Below are positions 39,727 to 48,885 of a stretch of 64,000 nt of DNA, piece after piece. Within the stretch, counting starts at the first letter, position 1. Each line of letters opens with the position of its first letter. The position numbers and the translations under genes were made by a program. The notes beneath the pieces were generated by a model. That model made no database searches. It was not told the origin of the DNA and saw nothing but the letters and a program-made list of their open reading frames with translations. Origin of the DNA: Halopseudomonas xinjiangensis (lineage in GTDB: Bacteria > Pseudomonadota > Gammaproteobacteria > Pseudomonadales > Pseudomonadaceae); NCBI GenBank assembly GCA_011050525.1, contig DRFO01000006.1:43631-107630 (forward strand), written 5' to 3'.

Positions 39727-41976
39727 ATGTTCAAACACTTGCACTTCCCTATTCTCGTGATCAACCCTCACATTGGCAAAACCGACGTTGCAGGCACGCA
39801 GCTGGGAGAGCTATTCAAAACGCTCAAGCACGAAGGCTTCGAAGTACTCGCCACCGCTTCCATAGACGAAGGCCGGCTGATCGCCGAAGCCCACCGCGGC
39901 CTGTCCTGCATCCTGTTCACAGCGGATCTGGAAGCCGACCTGGATCCGGTACGCGCGCTGTTCGAAGCGGCGCACTCACGTTCTCCAGAGTTACCGATCA
40001 TGGCGCTGACTACTCGCCAGAATCTGGACAGCGCGCAGCTGGCGGACCTGCGCGATCTCCATCAACTACGGGGCATCATCTACCTGTTCGAAGATACTTT
40101 GCCTTTTATTGCCGGACAGATCGCGCGCACGGCCCGCTCCTACCTCTCGCAACTGCTGCCACCCTTTTTCAAGGCACTACTCGATTACACTGGCCGGGCG
40201 AGCTACTCCTGGCATTCGCCTGGCCATGGCGGCGGCGTTGCCTTTCGCAAAAGCCCGGTAGGCCGGGCTTTCCATGATTTTTTTGGCGAAAACACCCTGC
40301 GTTCCGATTTATCCGTGTCAGTACCCGGCCTGGGCTCGCTGCTCGACCACAACGGCCCCATCGCCGCCGCAGAAGCCAATACCGCGCGCACCTTTGGCGC
40401 CGATCACAGCTTCTACGTGGTTAACGGCACCTCCACAGCGAACAAGATTATCTGGCATGCCTACGTTACCCGGGATGATGTGGTACTGGTGGATCGCAAC
40501 TGCCACAAATCGATCCTGCATGCGATCATCATGACCGGTGCGATACCCATCTATCTCACCGGCTCGCGTAACGATTACGGGATCATCGGTCCCATTAGTC
40601 TCGACGCCTTCTCTCCAGACAAACTGCGCCAGCGCCTGGCTGAACATCCCCTACTGCGAGGTCGCGAGGCCAAAATTCGCCTGGCGGTGGTCACTAATTC
40701 CACCTACGACGGTCTGTGCTACAACGCCGAGCTGATCAAGGACGAGCTCGAAGATGCAGTAGATGTGCTGCACTTTGATGAAGCCTGGTACGGCTATGCC
40801 GCATTCCATGAGTTTTACGCTGGCCGACACGGCATGGGCCGTAACCGGGGTTTTCCCCGTGCGCAACATCCCATGGTGTTCGCTACCCAGTCGCCGCACA
40901 AGGTCCTCGCCGCGCTGTCACAGGCATCGGTTATTCTGGCCGAAAACAGTGACCAGCAGGAACTCGACCTGGAGCGCTTCAACGAAGCCTTCATGATGCA
41001 CACCTCCACCTCGCCGCATTACGGCATCATCGCCTCGATTGACGTCGCCACTGGCATGATGGCAGGCGCACCAGGGCGTTCGCTGGTTCAGGAAACACTG
41101 GACGAGGCCCTGTCATTCCGCCGTGCCATGCATCAGACCGCAGCCCGCCTGGACGATGATCAATGGTGGTTCGATGTATGGGAGCCGGAAGAAGCGCTGG
41201 AAACCGACACGCTGGCGGCAACTGACTGGACACTGGATAACCAGGCCCCGTGGCACGGCTTCGGCGACATGGCGAACGACTACGCCCTCCTCGACCCTAT
41301 CAAGGTAACGCTGCTTACGCCCGGCGTAGAGGAGCACGGCCGGCTGGCCAAAAGCGGTATCCCCGCTGCCATCGTCACCCGCTTCCTCGCCGAACGCGGG
41401 ATTGTGGTGGAAAAGACTGGTCTGTATTCCTTCCTGATCCTGTTCTCGCTAGGCATAACCAAAGGCAAGTGGAGCACTCTGGTATCCGAGCTGCAGGAGT
41501 TCAAGCGCTTATACGACAACAACGCGCCGCTGGAGATGACCTTACCGAGGGTTGCCCGAAGCGGCCATTATTCCGATATGGGATTGCAGGACCTTTGCCA
41601 GCAGTTGCATCGCTTCTACAAGGAACAGCGCATGGTCAAGGTCTTGCGACAGATCTACACCGAGCTTCCCGAGATTGTCCTGCGGCCAGCGGACGCCTAC
41701 CAGGCGATGGTCAAGGGCGAAGTGGAAATGCTCCCGGTCGATGAGCTGGCCGGACGCATCAGCGCCGTGATGCTGGTGCCCTACCCACCCGGCATCCCGG
41801 TAATCATGCCAGGCGAGCGCTTCCCCTCGGACAGTTCAGCGATCATCGACTACCTCAGAGTGGCGTCAAGCCAGGACCAGCAGTTCCCGGGATTCGAAAG
41901 CGATATACACGGCGCCCGGCCCGCCCAAAAGGACAATGGCCAGATGCAGTTTTGTGTGGACTGCCTCAAGGAATGA
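39727..41976 (+). CDS. ldcA: Lysine decarboxylase, LdcA-type Orn/Lys/Arg decarboxylase
   Basis: A fold-type I PLP decarboxylase of 749 residues that turns lysine (or a related basic amino acid) into its diamine. It has the three parts of the family: an N-terminal response-regulator-like wing (1-130), the PLP core, and a C-terminal domain. The core shows SYSWHSPGHGGGVAFRKSP, FYVVNGTSTANKIIWH, LHFDEAWYGYAAFHEF, and the PLP lysine Lys392 after His (QSPHKVLAA). It looks strongly like P. aeruginosa LdcA from memory. The frame opens at 39652, but ATG 39727 starts the wing domain as in homologues. No antiporter gene is adjacent. Confidence 0.92.
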   Translation: MFKHLHFPILVINPHIGKTDVAGTQLGELFKTLKHEGFEVLATASIDEGRLIAEAHRGLSCILFTADLEADLDPVRALFEAAHSRSPELPIMALTTRQNLDSAQLADLRDLHQLRGIIYLFEDTLPFIAGQIARTARSYLSQLLPPFFKALLDYTGRASYSWHSPGHGGGVAFRKSPVGRAFHDFFGENTLRSDLSVSVPGLGSLLDHNGPIAAAEANTARTFGADHSFYVVNGTSTANKIIWHAYVTRDDVVLVDRNCHKSILHAIIMTGAIPIYLTGSRNDYGIIGPISLDAFSPDKLRQRLAEHPLLRGREAKIRLAVVTNSTYDGLCYNAELIKDELEDAVDVLHFDEAWYGYAAFHEFYAGRHGMGRNRGFPRAQHPMVFATQSPHKVLAALSQASVILAENSDQQELDLERFNEAFMMHTSTSPHYGIIASIDVATGMMAGAPGRSLVQETLDEALSFRRAMHQTAARLDDDQWWFDVWEPEEALETDTLAATDWTLDNQAPWHGFGDMANDYALLDPIKVTLLTPGVEEHGRLAKSGIPAAIVTRFLAERGIVVEKTGLYSFLILFSLGITKGKWSTLVSELQEFKRLYDNNAPLEMTLPRVARSGHYSDMGLQDLCQQLHRFYKEQRMVKVLRQIYTELPEIVLRPADAYQAMVKGEVEMLPVDELAGRISAVMLVPYPPGIPVIMPGERFPSDSSAIIDYLRVASSQDQQFPGFESDIHGARPAQKDNGQMQFCVDCLKE

Positions 41977-42025
41977 TCGAATGGTGGACGCAATATTGAA
42001 GTAACACCTGCTTCACCTCTTACGT

Positions 42026-42935
42026 CGTCATTCCCGCGAAGGCGGGAATCCATCGGGTCTGGCTGGTGCATAAGGCTGAGCACCGCGCTTAAAAGCTGGA
42101 TCCCCGCCTTCGCGGGGATGACGGTTGTATAACAATCACCTCGAACTGGAGGTGATACTGGGGTCACCCACTGCTACACCTCTCACCTCGTCATTCCCCC
42201 GAAGGTGGGAATCCATCGGGTCTGGCTGGTGCAGAAGGCTGAGCACCGCGCTTAAAAGCTGGATCCCCGCCTTCGCGGGGATGACGGTTGTATAACAATC
42301 ACCTCGAGCTGGAAGTGATACTGGAGTCACCCACTGCTACACCTCTTACCTCGTCATTCCCCCGAAGGTGGGAATCCATCGGGTCTGGCTGGTGCAGAAG
42401 GCTGAGCACCGCACCTGAAAGCTGGATCCCCGCCTTCGCGGGGATGGCGGTTGTATAACAATCACCTCGAGCTGGAAGTGATACTGGAGTCACCCACCGC
42501 TACACCTCTTACCTCGTCATTCCCCCGAAGGTGGGAATCCATCGGGTCTGGCTGGTGCAGAAGGCTGAGTACCGCACTTGAAAGCTGGATCCCCGCCTTC
42601 GCGGGGATGGCGGTTGTATAACAATTCACTTCGAACTGGAGGTGATACTGGGGTATCACCAGCTCCGCCTCTCACCTCGTCATTCCCGCGAAGGCGGGAA
42701 TCCATCGGGTCTGGCTGGTGCATAAGGCTGAGTACCGCACCTGAAAGCTGGATCCCCGCCTTCGCGGGGATGGCGGTTGTATAACAATTCACTTCGAACT
42801 GGAGTGATACTGGGGTATCACCAGCTCCGCCTCTCACCTCGTCATTCCCGCGAAGGCGGGAATCCATCGGGTCTGGCTGGTGCAGAAGGCTGAGTACCGC
42901 ACTTGAAAGCTGGATCCCCGCCTTCGCGGGGATGA
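42026..42935. repeat. Six ~163-bp tandem units of dRS3-like inverted palindromes
   Basis: Units begin at 42026, 42189, 42352, 42515, 42679 and 42840. Each starts with a palindrome of the form ATTCCC-N8-GGGAAT and ends, about 98 bp later, with an inverted sister CCCCGCCTTCGCGGGG. Together they form ~27-nt terminal inverted arms starting CGTCAT and ending ATGACG. Linkers of ~65 bp hold a further small stem (CACCTC/GAGGTG in some units). ATTCCC-N8-GGGAAT is the consensus of the Neisseria dRS3 element. Short frames through the units encode VIPAKAGIQ and MDSRLRGND and are not genes. Confidence 0.9.
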
Positions 42936-43110
42936 CATTTATCCGCAAGGATGTCGCTTACCTGCAAGGACGGCGTTTACCTGCAAGTATGACGTTTAGC
43001 CCGCTGGTATGAGGTTTAGCCCGCCGAAATGGCGTTTAGCTCACCGGAATAACGTTTAGCTCGCGGAGGGAATAACGCGTAGCTCGGGGAATAAGGTTTA
43101 GAGAGGGGTT
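42932..43110. repeat. Degenerate ~20-bp minisatellite
   Basis: Directly after the last dRS3-like unit come about nine diverged units of 19-23 bp, of the form ATGACGTTTAGCCCGCTGGT, then ATGAGGTTTAGCCCGCCGAA, ATGGCGTTTAGCTCACCGGA, ATAACGTTTAGCTCGCGG and so on. The constant core is [AG]CGTTTAGC. The first units (ATGACATTTATCCGCAAGG, ATGTCGCTTACCTGCAAGG) grade out of the dRS3-like end. There is no open gene. Confidence 0.8.
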
Positions 43111-43143
43111 CTGCCGTTGGCATGGGGCAGCCGATTCGCGGGC

Positions 43144-43177
43144 AAAAAAAAGGACCGGCAATAAATGCTGATCCTTT
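43144..43177 (-). terminator. Terminator of the tRNA transcript
   Basis: On the minus strand AAAGGA pairs with TCCTTT around an imperfect inner stem (GCA/TGC), and eight T residues follow. It lies just past the 3' end of the last tRNA-Ala. Confidence 0.85.
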
Positions 43178-43182
43178 AAAAA

Positions 43183-43258
43183 TGGTGGAGCTATGCGGGA
43201 TCGAACCGCAGACCTCCTGCATGCCATGCAGGCGCTCTCCCAGCTGAGCTATAGCCCC
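43183..43258 (-). tRNA. tRNA-Ala(GGC)
   Basis: A 76-nt cloverleaf with encoded CCA. Acceptor GGGGCTA/TAGCTCC includes the G3:U70 pair that defines alanine tRNAs. Anticodon stem CCTGC/GCAGG, loop ATGGCAT, anticodon GGC. T arm GGTTCGATCC. Identical to the copy at 43460. Confidence 0.97.
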
Positions 43259-43272
43259 GTGGTCTCGTGACC

Positions 43273-43295
43273 TTCGGCACTTGAACTGTGCCGAA
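43273..43295 (-). other. Spacer hairpin between tRNA genes
   Basis: A perfect 8-bp stem TTCGGCAC/GTGCCGAA with a 7-nt loop, in the 45-bp spacer between tRNA-Glu and tRNA-Ala. A processing structure is likely; there is no T-run. Confidence 0.55.
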
Positions 43296-43303
43296 TTTGA
43301 AAA

Positions 43304-43379
43304 TGGCGTCCCCTAGGGGACTCGAACCCCTGTTACCGCCGTGAAAGGGCGGTGTCCTAGGCCACTAGACGAAGGGGAC
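43304..43379 (-). tRNA. tRNA-Glu(TTC)
   Basis: A 76-nt tRNA with acceptor GTCCCCT/AGGGGAC, discriminator G and encoded CCA. Anticodon stem CCGCC/GGCGG, loop CTTTCAC, anticodon TTC. It sits between two identical tRNA-Ala genes and shares their orientation with gltX, the gene of its own synthetase. Confidence 0.97.
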
Positions 43380-43397
43380 GCAAACCCTTCTATGCGT

Positions 43398-43416
43398 TTG
43401 AGGCTGGGCGCCTCAA
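43398..43416 (-). other. Spacer hairpin between tRNA genes
   Basis: A perfect 7-bp stem TTGAGGC/GCCTCAA, loop TGGGC, in the spacer between the first tRNA-Ala and tRNA-Glu. Likely a processing signal of the polycistronic tRNA precursor. Confidence 0.55.
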
Positions 43417-43459
43417 GGCATTGTGTAAACAGGCCAACGCAACGCACTGGCCAAAGAAA

Positions 43460-43535
43460 TGGTGGAGCTATGCGGGATCGAACCGCAGACCTCCTGCATG
43501 CCATGCAGGCGCTCTCCCAGCTGAGCTATAGCCCC
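43460..43535 (-). tRNA. tRNA-Ala(GGC)
   Basis: Identical in all 76 bases to the copy at 43183, including G3:U70 and the encoded CCA. First tRNA of the Ala-Glu-Ala set, about 100 bp after the gltX stop. Confidence 0.97.
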
Positions 43536-43639
43536 GTCTCTTGGACGGGGCGCATATTATGATTCGTGCCCATTTCTGTCAATAGAATTTAACGCAAAAC
43601 AGCAACTTAACCATCCAGCACCCGCCGCTGCGCTGAGGC

Positions 43640-45118
43640 TCATGCGAAGTCAGCGAGAAGCTTCTCCCACGCCTTGGCCTCCTTCTTGGATGTGCCGCCA
43701 AGCAACTCCAGGGCCTGCCGCAGACGGAACCGGGTAAGGTCCGGCCCAAGGTGTTCCATTGCATCCAGTACCGATACTGAGCTGGCCTGACCGGTGATGG
43801 CGGCAAACAACAGCGGCATCAGATCACGCAGCTTGAGCTGCAGGCCGTCGACAATGCCCTGGATGCTCGCCGTAATGCTTTCCTTGTCCCACTGGCGCAA
43901 CGACTCGAGCCTCCAGAGAAGCAGTTGCAACGCCTGGCGCACCTCGTCACCGGAGAGCTTCTTGTGCTCGAACAGCGCGGGATCAGGATTCACCTTGCCG
44001 GTCATGAAGAAACCAGCCAGGGGTACCAGATCGCTGAAGGTCTCGACCCGGCTTTGTACCAGGGGTACCAGGGGGCGCAGATAATCACTATTAAGCGCCC
44101 AGGTTTGCACTGCCTGGACAAAATCCGGCTCGGGCAGCTCGCGAATCCATTGCCCGTTCAACCAGGCCAACTTCTCGACGTCGAAGATCGGGCCACCCAG
44201 AGACACGCGCTGGATATCGAAATGCTCGACCATCTGCTCCAGCGAAAATTTCTCGCTCTCATCCGGCATGGACCAGCCCATACGCCCAAGGTAATTCAAC
44301 AGCGCCTGTGGCAGATATCCCATGCGCTGGTAGAAGGTGATGCTGGTCGGATTCTTGCGCTTGGACAGCTTGCTCTTGTCCGGATTGCGCAGCAGCGGCA
44401 TATGACAAAGCTGCGGCATCTCCCAGCCAAAATACTGATACAACAAGATGTGCTTGGGCGCGGAATTGATCCACTCTTCTCCGCGCAATACGTGGGTAAT
44501 ACCCATCAAGTGGTCGTCGACCACATTGGCGAGGTGATAAGTAGGCAAACCGTCGGCCTTCATCAGCACCTGCATGTCGACCTGCTCCCAGGGAATCTCG
44601 ATTTCCCCACGGAGCATGTCCTGCACCGTGCAGATACCAGCGCTGGGCACCTTCATGCGTACCACATGCGGCTCGCCAGCACTTACCCGACGGGTAGTCT
44701 CATCCTCGCTGTGCGACAGACAGTGGCCGTCATAGCCTGGGGTCTGCTTGTTGGCCATCTGCTCGGCGCGCAACGCATCGAGGCGCTCTGAACTACAGAA
44801 ACAACGAAAGGCGTGCCCTTTGGTGATCAACTGTTCGCTGTGCTCATGATAAATGGCGCTGCGCTCGCTTTGCCGATAGGGGCCGTGCGGGCCGCCCACA
44901 TCCGGACCTTCATCCCACTCGATACCCAACCAGCGGAGCGAATCGAGGATCTGTTTCTCCGACTCCGCGCTTGATCGCACCTGATCGGTATCCTCGATGC
45001 GCAAAATGAATTGTCCGCCATGCTGACGAGCGAAACACTGATTGAACAAGGCTATGTAAGCAGTACCTACGTGGGGGTCACCGGTAGGGGAAGGCGCGAT
45101 ACGGGTACGGACAGTCAT
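43640..45118 (-). CDS. gltX: Glutamate--tRNA ligase
   Basis: Class I aminoacyl-tRNA synthetase that charges tRNA-Glu. The 492-residue protein has the HIGH-like motif [13 protein letters not shown] at the N terminus, a zinc-site-like set (RCFCSSERL with GHCLSH later), and the KMSKS-like loop [10 protein letters not shown]. The C-terminal half is the anticodon-binding helical cage. It lies directly upstream of a tRNA-Ala/tRNA-Glu/tRNA-Ala set on the same strand, and I see no strong terminator in the 104-bp gap, so readthrough is possible. Confidence 0.97.
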   Translation of the reverse strand: MTVRTRIAPSPTGDPHVGTAYIALFNQCFARQHGGQFILRIEDTDQVRSSAESEKQILDSLRWLGIEWDEGPDVGGPHGPYRQSERSAIYHEHSEQLITKGHAFRCFCSSERLDALRAEQMANKQTPGYDGHCLSHSEDETTRRVSAGEPHVVRMKVPSAGICTVQDMLRGEIEIPWEQVDMQVLMKADGLPTYHLANVVDDHLMGITHVLRGEEWINSAPKHILLYQYFGWEMPQLCHMPLLRNPDKSKLSKRKNPTSITFYQRMGYLPQALLNYLGRMGWSMPDESEKFSLEQMVEHFDIQRVSLGGPIFDVEKLAWLNGQWIRELPEPDFVQAVQTWALNSDYLRPLVPLVQSRVETFSDLVPLAGFFMTGKVNPDPALFEHKKLSGDEVRQALQLLLWRLESLRQWDKESITASIQGIVDGLQLKLRDLMPLLFAAITGQASSVSVLDAMEHLGPDLTRFRLRQALELLGGTSKKEAKAWEKLLADFA

Positions 45119-45138
45119 AATTCTCTCGTCGATAAGCC

Positions 45139-45155
45139 GGCCGGGTGACCCGGCC
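45139..45155 (-). terminator. GC-rich hairpin between the LysR gene and gltX
   Basis: GGCCGGG-TGA-CCCGGCC is a stable stem 11 bp after the regulator's stop, but no T-run follows, so the assignment as a terminator is weak. Confidence 0.4.
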
Positions 45156-45165
45156 AGGCAGGCTA

Positions 45166-46089
45166 CTAAGAAGGGGATTTTACCAACGCTTCGGCTTCGG
45201 GCTCCACATCAACGTTCAAGCTCTTTTCCAGACTCTCGATCATGAAATCGATGAACGCCTTGACCTTCATGGCCTGGAACCGCCGTGACGGATACAGCGC
45301 ATACAGCTCGCTGGAGGGCAATACCAGATGCTCCAGAACCCGGCAGAGTTTGCCTTGCTCCACGTAGGGTTCGGCTATGAACGCCGGCACGTTGATGATA
45401 CCAGCGCCGGCTATTGCCGCTTCCCTGGCGAAGGTAATGTTGTTGACCGTCAGCACCGGGTTGACCAGCACGCTGACGTGGGGCTCCAGAAAATGCCACT
45501 TGCGACCACTATCAAGCGTCTGGATACAGCGATGCCCCGAAAGCTCTTCGGGCCGCGTCGGCATGCCGTGCTGGGCGATATAGTCGGGACTGGCGAACAG
45601 CTGCCTGGGACTCTTCATCAGCGGACGAGCGACCAGACTGGAATCCTGGGGGCGGCCACGGTGAATCACCACATCCACACCCTCCTCTACCGGATCGACC
45701 GCCCGCGTGGTCAGCTCCACTTCAACCTGAATAGCTGGATAGGTGCGCATGAATTCCCCAATGGCGCCGCCCAGAAACAACTGACCGAATTCTATCGGCG
45801 AGCTGACTCGCAGCAGCCCGGTCGGCTCACGCTGCAACTGCATAATGGCCTGCTCGGCCTCGGCAAACTCTTGCATGATCTGCCGGCAGCGCTCGTAGTA
45901 GGCCTGGCCAACCTCGGTTAGCCGCAACTTGCGCGTCGTGCGGTTCAGCAGCCTTACGCCTAACCTTTCCTCAAGCTGAGCTATGCGTCGGCTTACCGTT
46001 GATTTCTGCATGTTTAGCGTGAGAGCGGCGCTGGTGAAACTATGGCACTCCACCACACGGGTAAAGATCAGGGCGTCATCCAATCCCAT
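45166..46089 (-). CDS. LysR-family transcriptional regulator
   Basis: A 307-residue LysR-type regulator. The winged-helix DNA-binding domain at residues 1-60 shows [40 protein letters not shown] and [13 protein letters not shown]. The effector domain follows ([35 protein letters not shown]). The frame opens far upstream at 46503, inside the divergent gene, but ATG 46089 (MGLDDALIF) is where family members start. It is transcribed away from an EmrAB-type pump across a 102-bp gap, and most likely controls that pump. Confidence 0.93.
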   Translation of the reverse strand: MGLDDALIFTRVVECHSFTSAALTLNMQKSTVSRRIAQLEERLGVRLLNRTTRKLRLTEVGQAYYERCRQIMQEFAEAEQAIMQLQREPTGLLRVSSPIEFGQLFLGGAIGEFMRTYPAIQVEVELTTRAVDPVEEGVDVVIHRGRPQDSSLVARPLMKSPRQLFASPDYIAQHGMPTRPEELSGHRCIQTLDSGRKWHFLEPHVSVLVNPVLTVNNITFAREAAIAGAGIINVPAFIAEPYVEQGKLCRVLEHLVLPSSELYALYPSRRFQAMKVKAFIDFMIESLEKSLNVDVEPEAEALVKSPS

Positions 46090-46095
46090 ATTTAA

Positions 46096-46155
46096 CTGTT
46101 CCTCTGGCGCAACAAAGTGTCCAGATTCTAACCCCTCTTTACCTGAGCGGAACAG
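46096..46155. promoter_or_regulatory. Dyad in the regulator-pump gap
   Basis: CTGTTCC (46096-46102) and its exact complement GGAACAG (46149-46155) bracket the centre of the 102-bp divergent gap. Paired half-sites about five helical turns apart would suit a LysR tetramer. The link to the regulator is inferred; I see no consensus T-N11-A site strong enough to name. Confidence 0.4.
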
Positions 46156-46191
46156 TGCTAGAGTGCCGGGCACATAACAAGAGGATGAAAA

Positions 46192-47223
46192 ATGTCGGCC
46201 AGAGTCCGTAGACGCCTGTTTCTGTTTTTCCTGCTCGTCGCCCTGGCTGGCGGTGCCTTTTTCGCACACTGGTGGTTCATTGGCCGCTTCTACGAGACTA
46301 CGGACAACGCCTACATTCAGGCCGATATAACGCGGGTAAGCAGTGAATTGGCGGCCAAGGTCATCGACGTCAGCGTGACTGACAACCAATCCGTAGAACG
46401 CGGAGATCTTCTTGCACAGCTGGACGACCGTGATTTTCAGATCGCCCTGGCGCGGGCCGAAGCAAACCTTGCCAACCGCGAAGCAGAACGGCTCGAAGCC
46501 CAATCCCGGCTCGCCCAGCAGGATAGCCTGATTGCAGCTGCCCAGGCTGATGTCGAGGCTAAACAGGCCGAGCGCCGCCGGATCGAGCTGGACATCACGC
46601 GTATTACTCCGCTCAGACAGTCCGGCTATGCATCAGAGGAACAGCTGAGCAACTTCCGTGCGCAATTGGCCGTTGCCGAGGCCAATATTCGCCGCGCCCA
46701 GGCGGAGCTGAAAACCCAAACCCTGGCCAAAGATATCCTGCGCGCCGACATCGAACGTTTCGCCGCACTGATCCAGGCCGCGCAGGCGGAGGTTGATCAA
46801 GCGGGACTCGACCTGCTGCGTACCGAAATCCGAGCACCGGCAGCCGGCCGTATTGGCCAGCGTAGCGTGCGACCCGGCCTGAATGTGCAGCCGGGCGCCC
46901 ATCTAATGGCCATCGTTCCTGAGCGGCAGATGTGGGTTCAGGCCAATTTCAAGGAAACCCAGATCGAGAACATGCATGAAGGTCTGGAAGCCATTCTCGA
47001 ATTCGATGCGTTTCCCGGCGAAGAAGTAGCTGGACGTATCGACAGCCTGTTTCCCGCTTCCGGGGCGCAATTCAGTCTTCTGCCACCGGAGAACGCCACC
47101 GGAAACTTCACCAAGGTAGTGCAACGTATTCCGGCAAAGATTCTGATTGATGACGAGCATCCTTTAAGCCGCCGTCTGCGGCCCGGCATGTCGGTCACCG
47201 TAACGGTTGATCTACGTGACTGA
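46192..47223 (+). CDS. EmrA/HlyD-type membrane fusion protein
   Basis: Periplasmic adaptor of an MFS efflux pump, 343 residues. There is one N-terminal membrane helix (about 8-28), then the half-motif YETTDNAYIQADITRVSSEL. A long coiled-coil hairpin (about 80-200, rich in Ala/Glu/Gln/Arg) is followed by the second half-motif LLRTEIRAPAAGRIGQRSV and a beta-barrel end. AGAGGA lies shortly before ATG 46192. It overlaps the downstream permease gene by eight bases, and the LysR gene is divergent. Confidence 0.92.
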   Translation: MSARVRRRLFLFFLLVALAGGAFFAHWWFIGRFYETTDNAYIQADITRVSSELAAKVIDVSVTDNQSVERGDLLAQLDDRDFQIALARAEANLANREAERLEAQSRLAQQDSLIAAAQADVEAKQAERRRIELDITRITPLRQSGYASEEQLSNFRAQLAVAEANIRRAQAELKTQTLAKDILRADIERFAALIQAAQAEVDQAGLDLLRTEIRAPAAGRIGQRSVRPGLNVQPGAHLMAIVPERQMWVQANFKETQIENMHEGLEAILEFDAFPGEEVAGRIDSLFPASGAQFSLLPPENATGNFTKVVQRIPAKILIDDEHPLSRRLRPGMSVTVTVDLRD

Positions 47224-48778
47224 GGCGGCAACTCAGCAGAGCATTCCGCCACCCACACGGCGCGACTGGATCGCCATTCTGAGCGCTATTCTCGGCGCGT
47301 TCATGGCCATCCTGGATATCCAGATCATCAACTCCTCGCTAAAGGATATTCAGGGCGCCCTGTCCGCCACCATCGAGGAGGGCTCCTGGATATCCACCTC
47401 CTACCTGGTCGCCGAGATCATCATCATTCCGCTTGCCGCCTGGCTCACCATGGTCTTTTCGGCCCGGCGCTTCGCGGTCCTGATTTCGGTGTTGTTTGTC
47501 ATCGCCTCGCTGCTCTGTTCCATGGCCTGGAGCCTGGAGAGCATGATCGTATTCCGCGTGCTGCAAGGTCTGGCGGGCGGTGCGCTGATCCCCTTCGCTT
47601 TCATGCTGGTACTGACCAAACTGCCACCAGCCGACCGCCCCAAGGGCATGGCGCTATTCGCTATCACCGCTACCTTTGCGCCCTCGATCGGCCCCACTAT
47701 CGGCGGTTGGCTCACCGAGAATTTTGGCTGGGAATACATTTTCTATATCAACATCGTGCCCGGCATCCTCATGACCTGCGGCCTTTTATACGGGCTGGAC
47801 AAGGCCGCACCAAGATGGGAATTGCTGAAAAAGGGCGACTACGCCGGTATCCTGACCATGGCGCTAGGCCTGGGTTGCCTGCAGGTTTTTCTCGAAGAGG
47901 GCAACCGGGAAGACTGGTTCGAATCCAGCCATATGGTGCTTCTGGCTATCATTGCATTCGTCAGCCTGGTGACCTTCGTGATCCTCCAGCTGTCGCGCGA
48001 CAACCATCTGGTCAACCTGCGGTTGTTGAAAGAGCGCAACTTTCTACTTGGGAGCCTGGCGAATATTGGACTGGGGGTCGGGCTGTACGGAACTGTCTTT
48101 GTCCTGCCGGTCTATCTCGCCCAGATCCAGGGCTACAACGCACTTCAGATAGGCCAGGTGATTATGTGGATGGGCGTGCCCCAGCTACTGGTCATCCCGC
48201 TGGTCCCGGTGCTGATGCGCTTTGTGGACGCTCGCTTGATCTGCGCCACCGGTTTTTCATTGTTCGCCTATGCCAGCTTTTTCAGCGGCAACCTGAGCCT
48301 GGATTTCGCCGGGGATCAGTTTATCGGGATCCAGATTTTTCGTGCGTTGGGACAACCCATGGTGCTGGTACCGCTGTCGATTCTGGCAACAGCCATGATT
48401 CCGCCTTCCCAGGCCGGCTCAGCGTCCAGTCTGTATAACATCCTGCGCAACCTGGGTGGCGCCATCGGCATCGCCGCGCTGTCCACCATTCTCGACAGCC
48501 GCGCCAAGTATTACTTCGATTTTTTGCGAGAGCACGTAACGCCAGGCAATCCCGCGGCGGCTGAGCGCATGGCTTTGCTGACGGACCAGTTGGGGAGCCC
48601 TCAGGCAGCACTGGGGGCTCTCAATCATCAGGTTCAGCAGCAGGCTCAGATCATGGCGTACAACGACGCCTTTCACCTGATCGGGATCATGCTGGCATTC
48701 TCGATGGTGTGCATCTTGCTGGTTCGGCCGCTACCCAAAGCGTCTGCCCCGGCCGCCGAAGCGGTGGAAGCACACTGA
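47216..48778 (+). CDS. DHA2-family MFS drug exporter, EmrB type
   Basis: Inner-membrane proton antiporter of about 520 residues with 14 predicted helices, as in EmrB/QacA exporters. Motifs include LDIQIINSSLKDIQGAL in helix 1 and the helix-5 type segment FAPSIGPTIGGWLTENFGW. A GTG at 47216 is preferred as start because it gives a short overlap with the emrA-type stop; a TTG at 47207 is the alternative. With the adaptor before it, it should form a tripartite pump using an outer-membrane channel encoded elsewhere. Substrate unknown. Confidence 0.92.
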   Translation: MTEAATQQSIPPPTRRDWIAILSAILGAFMAILDIQIINSSLKDIQGALSATIEEGSWISTSYLVAEIIIIPLAAWLTMVFSARRFAVLISVLFVIASLLCSMAWSLESMIVFRVLQGLAGGALIPFAFMLVLTKLPPADRPKGMALFAITATFAPSIGPTIGGWLTENFGWEYIFYINIVPGILMTCGLLYGLDKAAPRWELLKKGDYAGILTMALGLGCLQVFLEEGNREDWFESSHMVLLAIIAFVSLVTFVILQLSRDNHLVNLRLLKERNFLLGSLANIGLGVGLYGTVFVLPVYLAQIQGYNALQIGQVIMWMGVPQLLVIPLVPVLMRFVDARLICATGFSLFAYASFFSGNLSLDFAGDQFIGIQIFRALGQPMVLVPLSILATAMIPPSQAGSASSLYNILRNLGGAIGIAALSTILDSRAKYYFDFLREHVTPGNPAAAERMALLTDQLGSPQAALGALNHQVQQQAQIMAYNDAFHLIGIMLAFSMVCILLVRPLPKASAPAAEAVEAH

Positions 48779-48885
48779 GCAATTGCGGCTGCAACCGACC
48801 TTTTTTGGTCTTGCTCTGGATTTAAAACCCGCCCGGGTTTAGCATCGCTCCTTAATGTAAAAAATATCAAACATCAAGGTGCGCC

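Noticed and set aside
42026..42950. Minus-strand ORFs encoding VIPAKAGIQ and MDSRLRGND peptides
   Set aside because: They run through the tandem dRS3-like units, repeat with the DNA and have no ribosome sites; such frames are a common by-product of this palindrome.
46090..46503. Long N-terminal extension of the LysR regulator
   Set aside because: The frame stays open into the divergent emrA-type gene, but the family N terminus starts at ATG 46089.
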